This document shows, one piece after another, positions 12,767 through 23,980 of a stretch of DNA of 64,000 nucleotides; position 1 is the stretch's first letter, and each line of letters opens with the position of its first letter. Origin of the DNA: Sorghum bicolor (Eukaryota; Streptophyta; Magnoliopsida; Poales; Poaceae); the NCBI RefSeq assembly GCF_000003195.3, contig NC_012871.2, positions 60,007,802 through 60,071,801 of the forward strand. The letters are read 5' to 3'. The translations under genes and the position numbers were made by a program. Below the pieces are notes generated by a model. The model was not told the origin of the DNA, did not search any database, and saw only the letters and a list, made by a program, of their open reading frames with translations.

Positions 12767-12775
12767 ATATATAGT
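12767..12775 (-). promoter_or_regulatory. Candidate TATA box of GLR-A
   Basis: On the minus strand CACTATATATAACTAAC lies about 60 bp before the chosen ATG. Spacing and sequence fit a plant TATA box with a short 5' leader. The transcription start is not shown by sequence alone. Confidence 0.45.
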
Positions 12776-14332
12776 GTTTCGGTAGCCCCTTTTCCAAAGT
12801 GTTTCTGCAATGAGCCTGTTTAGTTTGTTGGAATACAGTGTTGCTTCGAGCTTAGCAATCACTTGAATAATACAACAAACAATGATGAAGACCTAAATAC
12901 TGAAAGCTTTGTCGTCCTCTAATTGACAACCTATTAACTTTTATTTTTTGGTTGCAAGTTGTTTCTGGACTGTGTATTTGTTTATATGCTTTTACGAATT
13001 AACTAATTATTGGTAGTTGATCACATGCAGTAGTTGACATTTGGGCTGGGTCTCACTGTCGATTTGCCTTCTCAAAGTCAGTTGCTTCTACTCAACACTA
13101 GCTCTTTATGTTGGTAAGTGTGACAGTTGACTTGACTGAGCAAAGTTAAATTAATGGCGTATGTTGATTGGCTCAGCGGGATTATGTCTTCCTCAACTAG
13201 CACTTGGTAATATTTAGTAGTATGTACGTATTGCAATTTCACCTTGGGAGAAGAAGTCCGGCGCCTGCAGCATCATCTGTCCATTCTTAATTCAATTACT
13301 CTCTCTTGTTGCGGTAAGGCAATTCCGAGACAAAGATTGGTGAGAAGGTAAAGGAAATGAAATAAGCATGCAGATGCAGGTTTATATTTTGAGTCAAAAT
13401 ATGGACCATGCTCTGCTGAAATCCTAGCATATCTGCAAGGAGTGAGCAGCAGAAGCAAGAGGGATTGGTCGTATCATTTTTGAGACAGTTGGCATGCTAC
13501 TATGCTAGTGACAAACGCGTTGCTGAATTCAGACATGGGCTTTCAGTCATGGGGGCGACTTGTCTTCGAACTGAAGGAGTTGCTTCATGATGCATTCGTT
13601 TCTGCCTCCGTCAATTATATCGCAAGGGAGTGTAATCGTACCAAACAAGATGGCTGTGCTTGGTCGTACTAACCAAGCTAGCCTGTTTCTTTGAGCTTAT
13701 CAGCCGAATCTGCCAGTTATTTAGCAGTTTTTCTTTACAATAAATCAGCCAACACTGCCATAGCTTATCTGCCAAAAGAACAATCGAACTCCCGATTGTA
13801 TTCTGTTTACGGTGACCAGCGATTTGGCTTTGTCACTTGGTTAATGGAAGTTATGGATGCCTTATTAAAAAACAGCAAAACAATATGAACAATCCATTAT
13901 CTGGTCTGCAAGTGTCATCTAGATTCTCAAGGTCTCTGAATCTGTCTTGGGTGTCATCCATGCCCTAAAGGCCTGATCTCTTAAATATATATCATGTCTT
14001 GTGTAAGAAAAATAGCATCTAGCTAGAGTCATATATGATTTTGGTGACTATATACGACAACACAATTATTTGGACCAACGACGTTTGCTAGTATACAAGG
14101 TATATTTAGTTCCATGGATGCAAGGATGGATTCAGAAGATTAAGTGACTAACACCTCAAGAAAGGACATGAAGTTATAAATTTAAGAGTTCCCAAAAATA
14201 TATAAGATGCGGCAGAGGGCCTTTGATCTTATATACAACCCTACACCCTCAAATATATAAGATGCGGCAGAGGGCCTTTGATTGGATACAGCACAGAATA
14301 CAATATAGCCACATACACTGGACGTAGAATAG
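12776..14332. other. Intergenic upstream of GLR-A
   Basis: This is AT-rich DNA with no supported gene; short frames here lack domain features or splice context. A spaced 32-bp direct repeat is listed separately. The interval probably includes the GLR-A promoter. Confidence 0.4.
14196..14282. repeat. 32-bp direct repeat, 55-bp period
   Basis: Two identical copies of a unit beginning AAATATATAAGATGCGGCAG lie at 14196-14227 and 14251-14282. It is a small local duplication just outside the Helitron-split MITE. Confidence 0.9.
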
Positions 14333-14679
14333 GGCCTTGTTTAGTTCCTAAAAAGTTTTATAATTTTTTTCAGATTTCTCGTCACATCGAATATTACGGT
14401 GTATGCATAGAGCATTAAATATAGATAAAAATCTCCACTACTATATAATCCACCAGATGTAAACTTTCCTAAAGCCACACCAAAGTATGTCCACCACAGT
14501 CATTAACTTTCTTAAGTACACCCAAAAAGATACACTTAAAACCTACCGATCTTTGAAATGAAAGGACGAGATCCACTCTCACATCTTCTTTCTCTTACTC
14601 ACTCAAATCTGATGGACCAGATTCCTCGGATCAAAGCTCATCACTCATCTGTCATCCCGTCCCGCACTCATGCACAAAC

Positions 14680-15273
14680 CCCATGCGCGACCCTCCCTCT
14701 CCCCGACGCCCTCTCTCCAGCACAATCGGGATCGCGGGACAACTCCTCTCCCTAGCCGCGCATGCGTCTCTCCCTCCCTCCCCTCTCTCCCGATGTGGTG
14801 GCACGGCCTCCCCCTACGGCGCGCACATCTCTCCCTCCCTCCTGATGTGGTCGGGCATGGTGGGTGCCCCCAGCGGGGCTCGTGCTGCGGCAGCGGCGGC
14901 GCCCAGCCATGGGGCTAGGGTTTCGCAGGGTGGCGGCGGCCGCATCCAGCCGTGGGGCTTGTGGCGCGCGCGGCCGGAGCTATGCATAGGCGCCGCCAGA
15001 AATCCACGCCCTGCTAGGAGGGCTCGCTGCCGGGGCGCGCGGCCAAGGCTCGCGGGGCGCAGCCAGGGGCATGCGTCCGCCTCCACGCTGGCCAGGACGG
15101 AGGGCGCGCGGCCAGGGCTCGCGAGGCGCGCAGCCAAGGGCGCGCGTCCGCCTCCACGCTGGCCAGGACGGAGGGCGCGCGGCCGGGGCTCACGGCCGCC
15201 TCCATGCCGACCGCCTGACTCCACGCCCGACTGCCATCGCGCTGGTTCTGCCCTCAAAAAATGTTTGAAGTAG
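14680..15273. other. GC-rich cargo of the Helitron
   Basis: This strongly GC-rich stretch is unlike the AT-rich DNA around it. Open frames exist on both strands, but they are low-complexity (repeated GCCAGGACGGAGGGCGCGCG-like units at about 15,090 and 15,160). It may be a captured promoter or first exon, or an expanded GC repeat. No protein family is recognised. Confidence 0.4.
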
Positions 15274-15515
15274 TATCTTGAGCAGAATTTTTTTTACATT
15301 GATGAGTTTATGTTTCTCTCATTTCAGTGTGAGCTAAATCTTGGCCTTCTCATTTTAGTACTAATAACCTATTAGCCAATGATGAACTATATATTAGCCC
15401 CTGAATTCTTGCTTGCTTTGTGCTTTAGATGGAATTGATTAATGTCTGATTTTCAGTTTTGTAAGCTCTTGCTGTGGATGTGCGTTGCCTTGATGCTAGG
15501 ATAGAATCCACTTTA
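15268..15515 (+). repeat. Helitron internal direct repeat, copy 1
   Basis: It starts AAGTAGTATCTTGAGCAG and includes GGCCTTCTCATTTTAGTACT. It matches 21386-21595 in the same orientation with many substitutions and small indels. The two copies bracket the captured cargo and the nested LTR block. Confidence 0.8.
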
Positions 15516-15747
15516 TGACACGCTGATTCTATCTACTTTTAGGCTATCTATTTTCAGATTCTTGCATGTGTTTCTCTCACGGTAGAAATCGAAAGCAGTA
15601 ATCTGATTCCTCTGGACTTTATACTATTTTTAGATTAGATTCTTGCATGTGTTGATGGAATCAGTGGATAGATGAGTAGCATTTACAAAGGGGAATTTTG
15701 GTTTTAACAGCACTCCTAGATAACAGAATAATTTTTCTTTCACGCAG

Positions 15748-16113
15748 CCTGATGATGGTACTATAGATTTCTTTATTGCTTACATCAAGTTTGCAAAAAA
15801 AAAATGAAGATGCCTGATTTCTTTATTTGCCAGATTGCTTCACTTAATTTTTTTCCATTAGCTGTACTTATATCATGTGTTATTTTTTTAGGTTTGACAA
15901 GGAACTTAATAAAGAGGTTGCTATAGAACCCGTTGATCTGAAAGAAGCATGAGTCCCTAACATGAATTTTACCTTGTGTCTGTATCACAGTTTCTCAAGT
16001 GGTGTTCCATTATGAATAATAATTATTTACATAGAGTATTAAGTGATCTGTCATGGGGGATAAAAGACCAACTTGCGCTGCATTTGGCGACATATCAAAC
16101 ATCATCGGATGAG
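15748..16113 (+). pseudogene. Exon-like gene fragments captured by the Helitron
   Basis: Three exon-like pieces lie behind good acceptor sites. The first, 15748-15804, reads PDDGTIDFFIAYIKFAKKK then stop. The second, from 15892, reads FDKELNKEVAIEPVDLKEA then stop. The third, 15991-16113, is bounded by CACAG and GAG|GTATGC and gives 41 residues including LHRVLSDLSWGIKDQLALHL. The spacing looks like introns of a plant gene, but the frames do not join cleanly, as expected for captured fragments. I do not recognise the parent gene. Confidence 0.45.
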
Positions 16114-18393
16114 GTATGCTCGTTGCTATCATTCATGATCAGTTTCTCTGTCTTTTGACTATACATGTACTGAATTGTGTTTATTCCTCATAAAATTTGG
16201 GTACTGAATTGTGTGTACCAAGGAAGTACAAGCATTTTCTCCTTTTTCTGGTACAACTGAAACACTTAACTTGGCTTCCCAGTTCATGCTAGAGTGTTTT
16301 GTTTTTGAAATTTTACATAGAACTATGTTTATTGTTCTCTTTATGCTGAAAAATCATTTCATTCTCCTGCAATGGAGAGTCTGCGAATGCTATCAGTAAC
16401 CAAGGCCTTGAATATTTGTCTTCAAGTTCAACCATTGTACTGGTTTGATTGTTCTTGCAAATATGTAAAAAATACTTTGCAATAATTTTGTTTCCTAACT
16501 GGCATGCTGAAGTACCAACAATTAATTAATTACCAGTCAATAGTATATGCGGGTAAGCAAGCTCTACTTTCTGCTGCTAGATAAGTTTGTCAACCATTAA
16601 CAGTCCAAAAAGTTAAGTCCAGGCCTCTACATAGAAACAAAAGAGACATGATTGTATTTTAGTTTACCTTCTACCTCTCCTATGTGATGTTCTCTGTTTT
16701 TGTGCTTAAATACCTTATTTCTTGTTACTTATTTCTCTTAAATTTGTTTCCCTGTGTATAACTGTAAACATTTGTTGAGACTGTGATGGATACCTTGGTA
16801 CTGATTCTAAACTTTCTTGAGTTTATTTCTAGATGACTGTAGGCAATCCAGCTCCCCTAGGTCTATTTCTATTTTATTTCTTGCTTTTGGTAAACGTTTT
16901 CCTTTCCTTGGAAGCATCAAACTTACTCAAATCAAAGTTGTGCAAGTTATGTGACAATTGGTCTTTGTTGCAGGTCTCAATTGGGCATTTGCACTGAGCC
17001 TCCAACTGCACGTTCAGATATGTCGTGTACAGTTCACTTGATATCCTAAGAAAGGAAAAAAGTTGTTGTTGCTCCAGCAAAGGTAACTACTATTGGTAGA
17101 GGTAATGCACTGCTTGACTGCTCTTACAAATCTATTAATACTAGCTTCACTGCTCTTACAAATCCATTGACATGTCTTGGAGTGAGATGATAGTAGAACA
17201 ATTTTGTAGCTCCTTTTAGCGTAAAAAGATAGAGCACCATTTTTCATGTCTATCATCACTGCACTTTTCAACTGAGCACCTTGGCTTGGCACGACTTTGA
17301 TGATAAGTATTTGTAGGCTAAAGTCATTATATATCTGTATATATTATCTATAGAGCCTGAGACTTGGAGGGCTTGAATTATTTATAAGCTGTGGGTTGTG
17401 CTTGTTGTGGGTGGACACTTCTAAGTCTTGAGGAAACTTTTTCTGAATGGCTGGAGATTCATCTCGATCTACAATAGTTTTTTCAGGTATGAGTTCTCTC
17501 TCAAGTTTCTGCAAAATATATTGTGAGTTCGGAATGCAAAATATATTGGGAGCCCAGAATCCTATTTTATAATTTGCACTGCTTTAGTCAAAATCGCAAT
17601 GCTCTCATCACAAGACAATGCTCTCATCAGTTTGTTTGAATTTAAGGTGCAAGCAGTCTATTTTCAAGATTTAGCTAATTTTTATATGAGATTAGAAAGA
17701 ATGTGTATCTCTTTGAAAATATGAGATGGCTGATTGGTAGTGCTGGTAGTTCTATGATGAAAGAAATTAACTACTATTTGTTTTTGAAAATATACGATGG
17801 CTGCTCACAACACTCGCCACCGCTGATGGCTACTCACAGCCCATGCTGCACAAAACGCTTATTAGGGTGTCTTCTAAAAGAAGATACCAAATCAAGTTTG
17901 GTGGGGTTCACATGGGGAGGTTCTTGCTGGTACCTGCTGATCTTGAAATGGAAACAAAAACAACAACCATCTGTTTTCCAGTAGTCCACAAAGATGTTTT
18001 ACTGTTTTAGTAGTGAAGTATGAACCAAATTTTGATTTTCACCTTCTTGTTATTTAGCTCTCTTAAGCGGTCTCACAATTAAGTTCTCAAATCTCAAATC
18101 CCTCATTTTTTGTCTCTACAACATGTGCAGATGGACTGCTCACTTGTATTAACAATTTCCAGTTCTAATGGCTACTTGATTTTAGCTATATGTCAGTGTT
18201 CAAAGATGGATTCTTAAAGTATAGATGGAACATCAAAGTTTCTGAAATCTGAATTATTCTGTAGCCAGGTAGATCATTCTATGCTCTCCAGGTTAAAATA
18301 ATTTCATCTATGTGTTGCAGTTCATGTGTCTTGCAACTGTGACATTCCATAAAGCACTTATTTAGCTTACTGTGTTTTTTTATCAAGAGTTAG
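16114..18393 (+). other. Helitron cargo, intron-like DNA
   Basis: This AT-rich sequence has occasional exon-like islands (17,800-17,985). No supported frame or domain is visible. It is probably intronic DNA of a captured gene. Confidence 0.35.
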
Positions 18394-19317
18394 TGAAAGG
18401 TCCAAATGGCTAGAGGGGGGTGAATAGCCTATTTAAAATTTCTACAAACTTCAACTAGACAAGTTGATTATTAAAACAAAAGGCGAAGCTATTCTAGCAC
18501 TAGCACAACTAAGATATGCAAGCCACCTACACAAGTCTAGCAAGAAAGCTAAACACAAGTTACAACAAGAAAGCACAACTACAAACTTGCTACACTCCTA
18601 AACAAGAAGACTAAACTAAACAAGCTAAAAAACTAGCAAGATATACAAGTAAGTAAAGGAGTGGATAGTGATTGTTATACCAACGTTGTAGAGTAGAGAT
18701 ATATCCAACCAATCACTCACAATCACAAGAGAGTCCTCGGTAAGAGATGACACAAGATTTTTTACCGAGGTTCACTTGCTTCCCGGCAAGCTAGTCCTCG
18801 TTGTGGCGATACACCCACTTGATGGATCACGAGCTAATTGGCAATCCAAAGCCAAACCCTCAGCGGGTGCCGCACATCCACTCACAAGATGGGGATCCTC
18901 CAAGCCACGAGCAATCCACTAGAGTAGCCAATTGCGATCTCCCGCGGGGAAGGCTCAAGAACCCCTCACAAGTCACTTGGTGAGGCTCGAAACAATCTCC
19001 AATCACGAGCTCAACACCACCGCTGCTCCAAGCCGTCTAGGGCGTCGGGAAACACCCAAGAGTAACAAGAAATCTGCAGCGAACTCAAGAATCAAGTGCC
19101 ACTAAATGCAACTCTCAAAGCAATGCACTTGAATCTCACTCAATCTCACTAGGATTAGCAATCAAGCAAGGAGATGAGTGGAGGGCGTGTTCTCTAGCTC
19201 AAAGTATGCCTCAAGTATTCAAAAGTGCAAGAGCGAACCCCCCAAAGCCGGCCACCAACTATTTATACGCCCCTCAAAGAAACTAGCCGTTGGCTGTTTT
19301 TCACTGGGCTGAAAACG

Positions 19318-19690
19318 GGGGCACCGGACGCTACTAAGTGAGCACCGGACGCTCGACTCCCTGCGTCCGGTGCACTGGAGTTGGCCACGTGTCCTCTTTG
19401 AATCTCGCGTGTCAGATCCTAACGGCTACCTGCAACACACCGGACGCTCTGCAAGTCCACACCGGACGGTCCGGTGCTCACCGGACTCGTGCGCAGAGAG
19501 GGTGTCAAACTCGCGACCTCACCGGACGCTGGGCACCGGACGGTCCGGTGCTCACCGGACTCGTGCGCAGAGAGGGTTGCAAAAACTCCTCACACCGGAC
19601 ACTAACCACCGGACGCTCTCAGAGTGCGTCCGGTGCTCAACCCTAGCAAGGTCAAGCACACCGGACGCTGAGGCCAGCGTCCGGTGCCTC
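19318..19690 (+). repeat. CACCGGACGCT-type short repeat array 1
   Basis: There are many copies of CACCGGACGCT/CGTCCGGTGC, in both orientations, at irregular spacing within the LTR. The short open frames across it (CRTGRSGAHRT-like) are products of the repeat, not a gene. Confidence 0.85.
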
Positions 19691-19707
19691 CGCACTCAGC
19701 GTTCGGT

Positions 19708-19733
19708 GAGTGTTTCTCAGTGAGAAAACACTC
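19708..19733 (+). repeat. 26-bp near-perfect palindrome in the LTR
   Basis: GAGTGTTTCTCA pairs with TGAGAAAACACTC, leaving one unpaired base and a tiny loop. The same palindrome recurs at about 20685-20710 and at 61465-61490, immediately beside the CACCGGACGCT arrays. Confidence 0.8.
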
Positions 19734-20399
19734 CCGCGACTTCTTAAAATTTCCCACCGGCGCAATAGAAAATATACACTTATTTTTCTCAAAAGCGCCG
19801 AATCCCGCCTCGCAAGCTCGGCGGGAGGGAGAGAGGAACCCACACCCCTCTCAACCCTAGGAACTCCACCTCCTTTGCAAAAGTGCTAACACCAACAAGT
19901 GTCCACCACCAAAGTGCAAGTGTGTTAGCTTTTTACAAACATTTTCACCAAAGGAGTTAAGTTAGCACTTTACTAGATCCTAATGCATATGCTCAAGAAG
20001 TGGACCTAGTAGCACTTGATTCGAGAGATGACCGTGATTTCCCCTCTTGATAGTCGGCTATCTATCCTAAACCCGGTCAATCACTTCTCTACTCATCTTA
20101 GACCGGCAAAAGTAAAACCCTATGTTTATACCTTTGCCTTGATAACTTTGCTCCTCGTTTATCACCATGATCTTCACTTTATGCTTCATCCCTTTGTGAT
20201 CATGTGGCCACCTTTCCATGCCACCATGCACCTTCATCACATGTGTTGCTATGCCTAACTCACATCACTCAAACACAAGGCATTAGCAACTTGGTGTCAT
20301 TAATTACCAAAACCAAACTTGGGCTTTCATCGACCCCCAGCGTTCGGTGCTCAAGGGTTGGCCACGTGTCCTTCTTGAACCCCGCGTGTCAGTTTCTAA

Positions 20400-20680
20400 C
20401 GGCTACCTGCAACACACCGGACGCTCTACAGGTCCACACCGGACGCGTCCGGTGCACACCGGACTCATGCGCAGAGAGTTCCGCAAACCTGCAGGGTCAC
20501 CGGATGCTAAGCACCACCGGTGCTCACCGGACTAAAGCGCAGAGAGGGTTGCAAAACCTCCTCACACCGAACGCACACCACCGGACGCACTCAGAGCGCG
20601 TCCGGTGCTCAACCCTAGCAGGGTCACGCACACCGGACTCTGAGGCTAGCGTCCGGTGCCTCCACACTCAGTGTCCGGTG
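20400..20680 (+). repeat. CACCGGACGCT-type short repeat array 2
   Basis: This is the second array, inside the duplicated 3' half of the LTR. It aligns with array 1 at an offset of about 975 bp but differs in unit number and in several substitutions. Confidence 0.8.
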
Positions 20681-21385
20681 ATTGTTTCTCAGAGAGAAAA
20701 CACTCCCGCAACTTCTCCAAAATTCCCATCGGCGCAATAGAAAATATACACTTAACTTTCTCAAAAGCGCCGAATCCCGCCGAGCTTGCGAGGCGGGAGG
20801 GAGAGAGGAACCCAAACCTCTCTCAACCCTAGGAACTCCACTTCCTTTGTAAATGTGCTAACACTAACAAGTGTCCACCATCAAAGTGCATGTGTGTTAG
20901 CTTTTCACAAACAATTTCACCAAAGGAGTTAAGTTAGCACTTTACTAGATCCTAATGCATATGCTCAAGATGTAGACCTAGTCAGCACTTGATTCGAGAG
21001 ATGACCGTGATTTCTCCTCTTGATAGTCGGCTATCTATCCTAAACCCGGTCAATCACTTCTCTACTCATCTTAGACCGGTAAAAGTAAAACCCTATGTTT
21101 ATACCTTTGCCTGGATAACTTTGCTCCTCGTCTATCACCATGATCTTCACTTTATGCTTCATCCCTTTGTGATTATGTGCCCACCTTTTCATGCCACAAT
21201 GCACCTTCATCACATGTGTTGCTATGCCTAACTCAAATCACTTAAACACAAGGCATTAGCAACTTGGTGTCATTAATTACCAAAACCAAATTTGGGCTTT
21301 CAGTTAGCTCGAGTACACAATAACTCGCTGCATAGTGAGAGCATTTTGTCAGTTAAAAGAGCATGTGAGGATGTTGTAAATCACC

Positions 21386-21595
21386 AAGTAGTATCTTGAG
21401 CAGATTTTTTTTTGCATTGGTGAGTTTATGTTTTTCTCTTATTTCAATGTGAGCTGAATTTTGGCCTTCTCATTTTAGTACTGACCTATTAGCCAGTGAA
21501 TAGAATTTTAATCTAGAGAAACTTATAAAAATAGCAGTGTACGTAGATGCTTGCTGTAGATATGCTGCATGGATGCCAGGACAGAATCCTCTTAA
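21386..21595 (+). repeat. Helitron internal direct repeat, copy 2
   Basis: It starts AAGTAGTATCTTGAGCAG, as at 15268, and later shares the GCTTGCTGTAGATATGCTG/GGACAGAATCC block. It precedes about 800 bp of AT-rich DNA leading to the Helitron 3' end. Confidence 0.8.
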
Positions 21596-22570
21596 TGATA
21601 GGTTAGGCCACTCCAAGCAACATTTTTGCAGTGATCTTATGCTGAACTACAGGTGCTTCAATGTGCGGCAGGATAAAATGGCTGTCACAGAATTTATCCT
21701 GCCACTTGGTTCTAGGCACTGCTGCACCTGCACATCCATGATGTTCTTTTTTCTAATTAGCAAAAACTGGTGACATGAATCTGTGTTGTATTTTCTATAA
21801 GGAACAAAGCTCTAGGATGACATATGTAACGTCCAAAACTTGGATGGTTCTATTTTAGAGTGCGCAAACAATTGGCTTGAGTTGATAATGAGTGTAAAGT
21901 ACAGAGCTACCTCTATACTAGCAAACATCTTTAGGTATTAAGTTTTGTCCTAAACAGAAATATTATATATAAGCAAGTTTTTGCATGTTTAATCTCTTTA
22001 AACTATACTGTTGTATATATTTTTTAAAACACTATACTATTGTATCTTACTATTGTATCTTGTTTAAACCTATCTCTTTAAGGAGCTAAACCTGTGACAA
22101 CTGAAAGAATTACTGTGCTACATAGTTTATTTTGTTGTACCAAGTCTTGTCATTGTCTATTTAATGATAAGATCATATTATTTGATATATCTTGAATTTA
22201 GTCACGAGCTCAATAACTTGATTACCTAAACGGTTATTTTTGTCACAAGGAGCATTTTTTTACTGCAATTTTTTAATAATAATTAATTACAAAAGTATCT
22301 TTTCTTGGTAGAGATAAAGAGATGGATGGTTCTTGTTTATTGTTTTAAGTATATCCCTTAAATAAAACCGTAGCAACGCACGGGCACTATACTAGTAATA
22401 ACTAATTGCACAGTTTAACTGTTATTTGTGATATGAATCTTAAGTCTAGTTAGACTATAATTGGATAATATTTATCAAATACAAATGAAACTCATTTTGT
22501 AAAAAATTTTAGAACTAAACAAGGTCAAGGTATAACCTCTAAAAAAGCCTGAACCGAATATATACACTTG

Positions 22571-22813
22571 GGTCTTGTTTAGTTGGGAAAATATTTCGGA
22601 TTTCGGTACTGTAGTATTTTCGTTTTTATTTGACAAACATTATCCAATCATGGACTAACTAGGCTTAAAAAATTTATCTCGTGATTTACAGATAAACCGT
22701 GTAATTAGTTTTTATTTTCGTCTATATTTAGTGCTTCATGCATGTGCCATAAAATTCGATGTGATAAGGAATCTTGAAAAGTTTTTTAATTTTAGGGTGA
22801 ACTAAACAAGGCC
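22571..22813. mobile_element. MITE of the GGCCTTGTTTAGTT family (copy 5, inverted)
   Basis: The ends are GGTCTTGTTTAGTTGGG and GTGAACTAAACAAGGCC. The interior has GTAGTATTTTCGTTTTTATT and AATTCGATGTGATAAGGA. Confidence 0.85.
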
Positions 22814-22870
22814 TTGAGGTGTTTTGTTCCCTGCACTCGTCGTTGGGCCTGGCCCTGGGCATGCAGCTAA

Positions 22871-23113
22871 GGCCTTGTTTAGTTCACTCTGAAAACCAAA
22901 AAGTTTTTAAGATTCTCCGTCACATCGAATCTTGTAGCACTTGCATGAAGCATTAAATATAGACGAAAACAAAAACTAATTACACAGTTTAGGTGTAAAT
23001 CACGAAACAAATCTTTTGATCCTAATTAGTCTATAATTAAATAATATTTATCACAAACAAACGAAAATACTACCGTGCCGAAATCCGAAATTTTTTCGGA
23101 ACTAAACGAGGCC
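22871..23113. mobile_element. MITE of the GGCCTTGTTTAGTT family (copy 6)
   Basis: It has GGCCTTGTTTAGTTCACTCT at the left and GGAACTAAACGAGGCC at the right. It is a complete 243-bp copy, 57 bp from copy 5 and in the opposite orientation. Confidence 0.85.
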
Positions 23114-23980
23114 CAAGGCGCCGGAGCCTGCCTCCCAAAAAACGGTTTAGAATCCGTTTTGTCGCGGCCTAGCTCACGCGGGCGGGGATAGCGTATGCAG
23201 GCGAGTATGGGAGCACGGGTCCTGCCAACCAAACGTCGGCTGTGTGCAACCAGGCGTTGTAGGTCATGCGAACCAAACAGACAATGGTTGCATGCCTAGT
23301 CAGCGGGAGCTTGTATGGCCAGGTGTAACGTAGAGAAGAGAGCCAAACATATACTCTTAGGGGTTGTTTTAATACGCATGACTAGTTATTAGTTAGGGCT
23401 AAAAATTAACTCAAATTAATTATGATAGGCTCACAACAGTAGCTGAAGACTTATCTAAAAAAATTAGCCTACCTATTAATCCTCATGTTGAATGCACTAG
23501 AGCTAATTTTATTTTAATTAATAATTAGCTAGTTAGCAATTAGTCCCATGGCAACCCATTGGCGGGGGCTCTTGGGGTCCGGCCGTTCAGACCGTATTCT
23601 CAGTCCGGCAATTTTCCCGCCGAGTTTGGAGACTGTTTCCCGCCGAGCCGCATGCTGTCGTCCACTCTGAATTGAGCTGGGCCCGCCAGGACTGTTCTTC
23701 AACTTTTCGCGCGTGTGGAGAGTTGATGCTGACACCTGACGCACAATCCACCTCAATCAACAGCCTAGCTCACTGCTGACACCTGACGCACAATCCACCT
23801 CACTCAAAAGCTTAGCTCACGCATGCACGTATACTTCCAACAAACTAAAAAAAGTCATAACTCCAAAACTAAATATCCAAATTAAATTTCGATTTCACCA
23901 TCAGATTCCTTAAAATAAATCCTTCGAAACAAGATCCCACATGAATATATTTAGACAAAAAATTATTAACGAGCATTTCT
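23114..23980. other. Intergenic, transposon-like debris
   Basis: It contains GC-rich patches and an AT-rich segment near 23,350-23,540 resembling a decayed MITE (TTAGTTAGGGCTAAAAATTA). A 47-bp tandem duplication (GCTGACACCTGACGCACAAT at 23728 and 23775) lies at 23727-23819. No gene is supported. Confidence 0.4.

Larger units (their letters stand above)
18394..21302 (+). mobile_element. LTR block (solo LTR plus a partial second copy) inserted in the Helitron
   Basis: It begins TGAAAGGTCCAAATGG, ends TTTGGGCTTTCA, and is flanked by a perfect 5-bp GTTAG duplication (18389-18393 and 21303-21307). The TG…CA ends and 5-bp duplication indicate an LTR retrotransposon derivative. The first 1,936 bp (to 20329, also ending GGGCTTTCA) correspond to one full LTR. 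The following 973 bp repeat its 3' half with an offset of about 975 bp. No gag/pol or primer-binding site is present. A related LTR lies in reverse orientation at 60916-62817. Confidence 0.8.
14432..22395 (+). mobile_element. Non-autonomous Helitron, 7,964 bp
   Basis: The 5' end is TCTCCACTACTATATAATCC. The 3' end is CGCACGGGCACTATACTAG: terminal CTAG, preceded 12 bp earlier by a bulged hairpin (CCGTAGCAACGCACGG). The element lies exactly between A (14431) and T (22396), the A/T insertion rule for Helitrons, with no target duplication. The empty-site sequence is recovered from other MITE copies. I see no Rep/helicase coding region, so it is non-autonomous. The contents are a GC-rich segment (about 14,680-15,230), exon-like fragments (15,748-16,113), a duplicated 200-250-bp segment at both ends of the cargo, and an inserted LTR block (18,394-21,302). 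Confidence 0.92.
14333..22526. mobile_element. MITE of the GGCCTTGTTTAGTT family (copy 4), split by a Helitron
   Basis: The left half (14333-14431) runs from GGCCTTGTTTAGTTCC to ATATAGATAAAAA. The right half (22396-22526) resumes at TAATAACTAATTGCACAG and ends GAACTAAACAAGGTC. Other copies in the window show these halves are contiguous in the intact element, so the 7,964 bp between them are an insertion into this MITE. Confidence 0.9.

Noticed and set aside
14683..15273. 196-residue GC-rich frame in the Helitron
   Set aside because: It has low-complexity repeated units, and open frames occur on both strands. It is kept only as GC-rich cargo, not as a gene.
19338..20740. Plus-strand frames up to 178 residues with repeated CTGRS/HRT motifs
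   Set aside because: They arise from the CACCGGACGCT repeats inside an LTR; the same artefact appears at 61367-61774 on the other strand.
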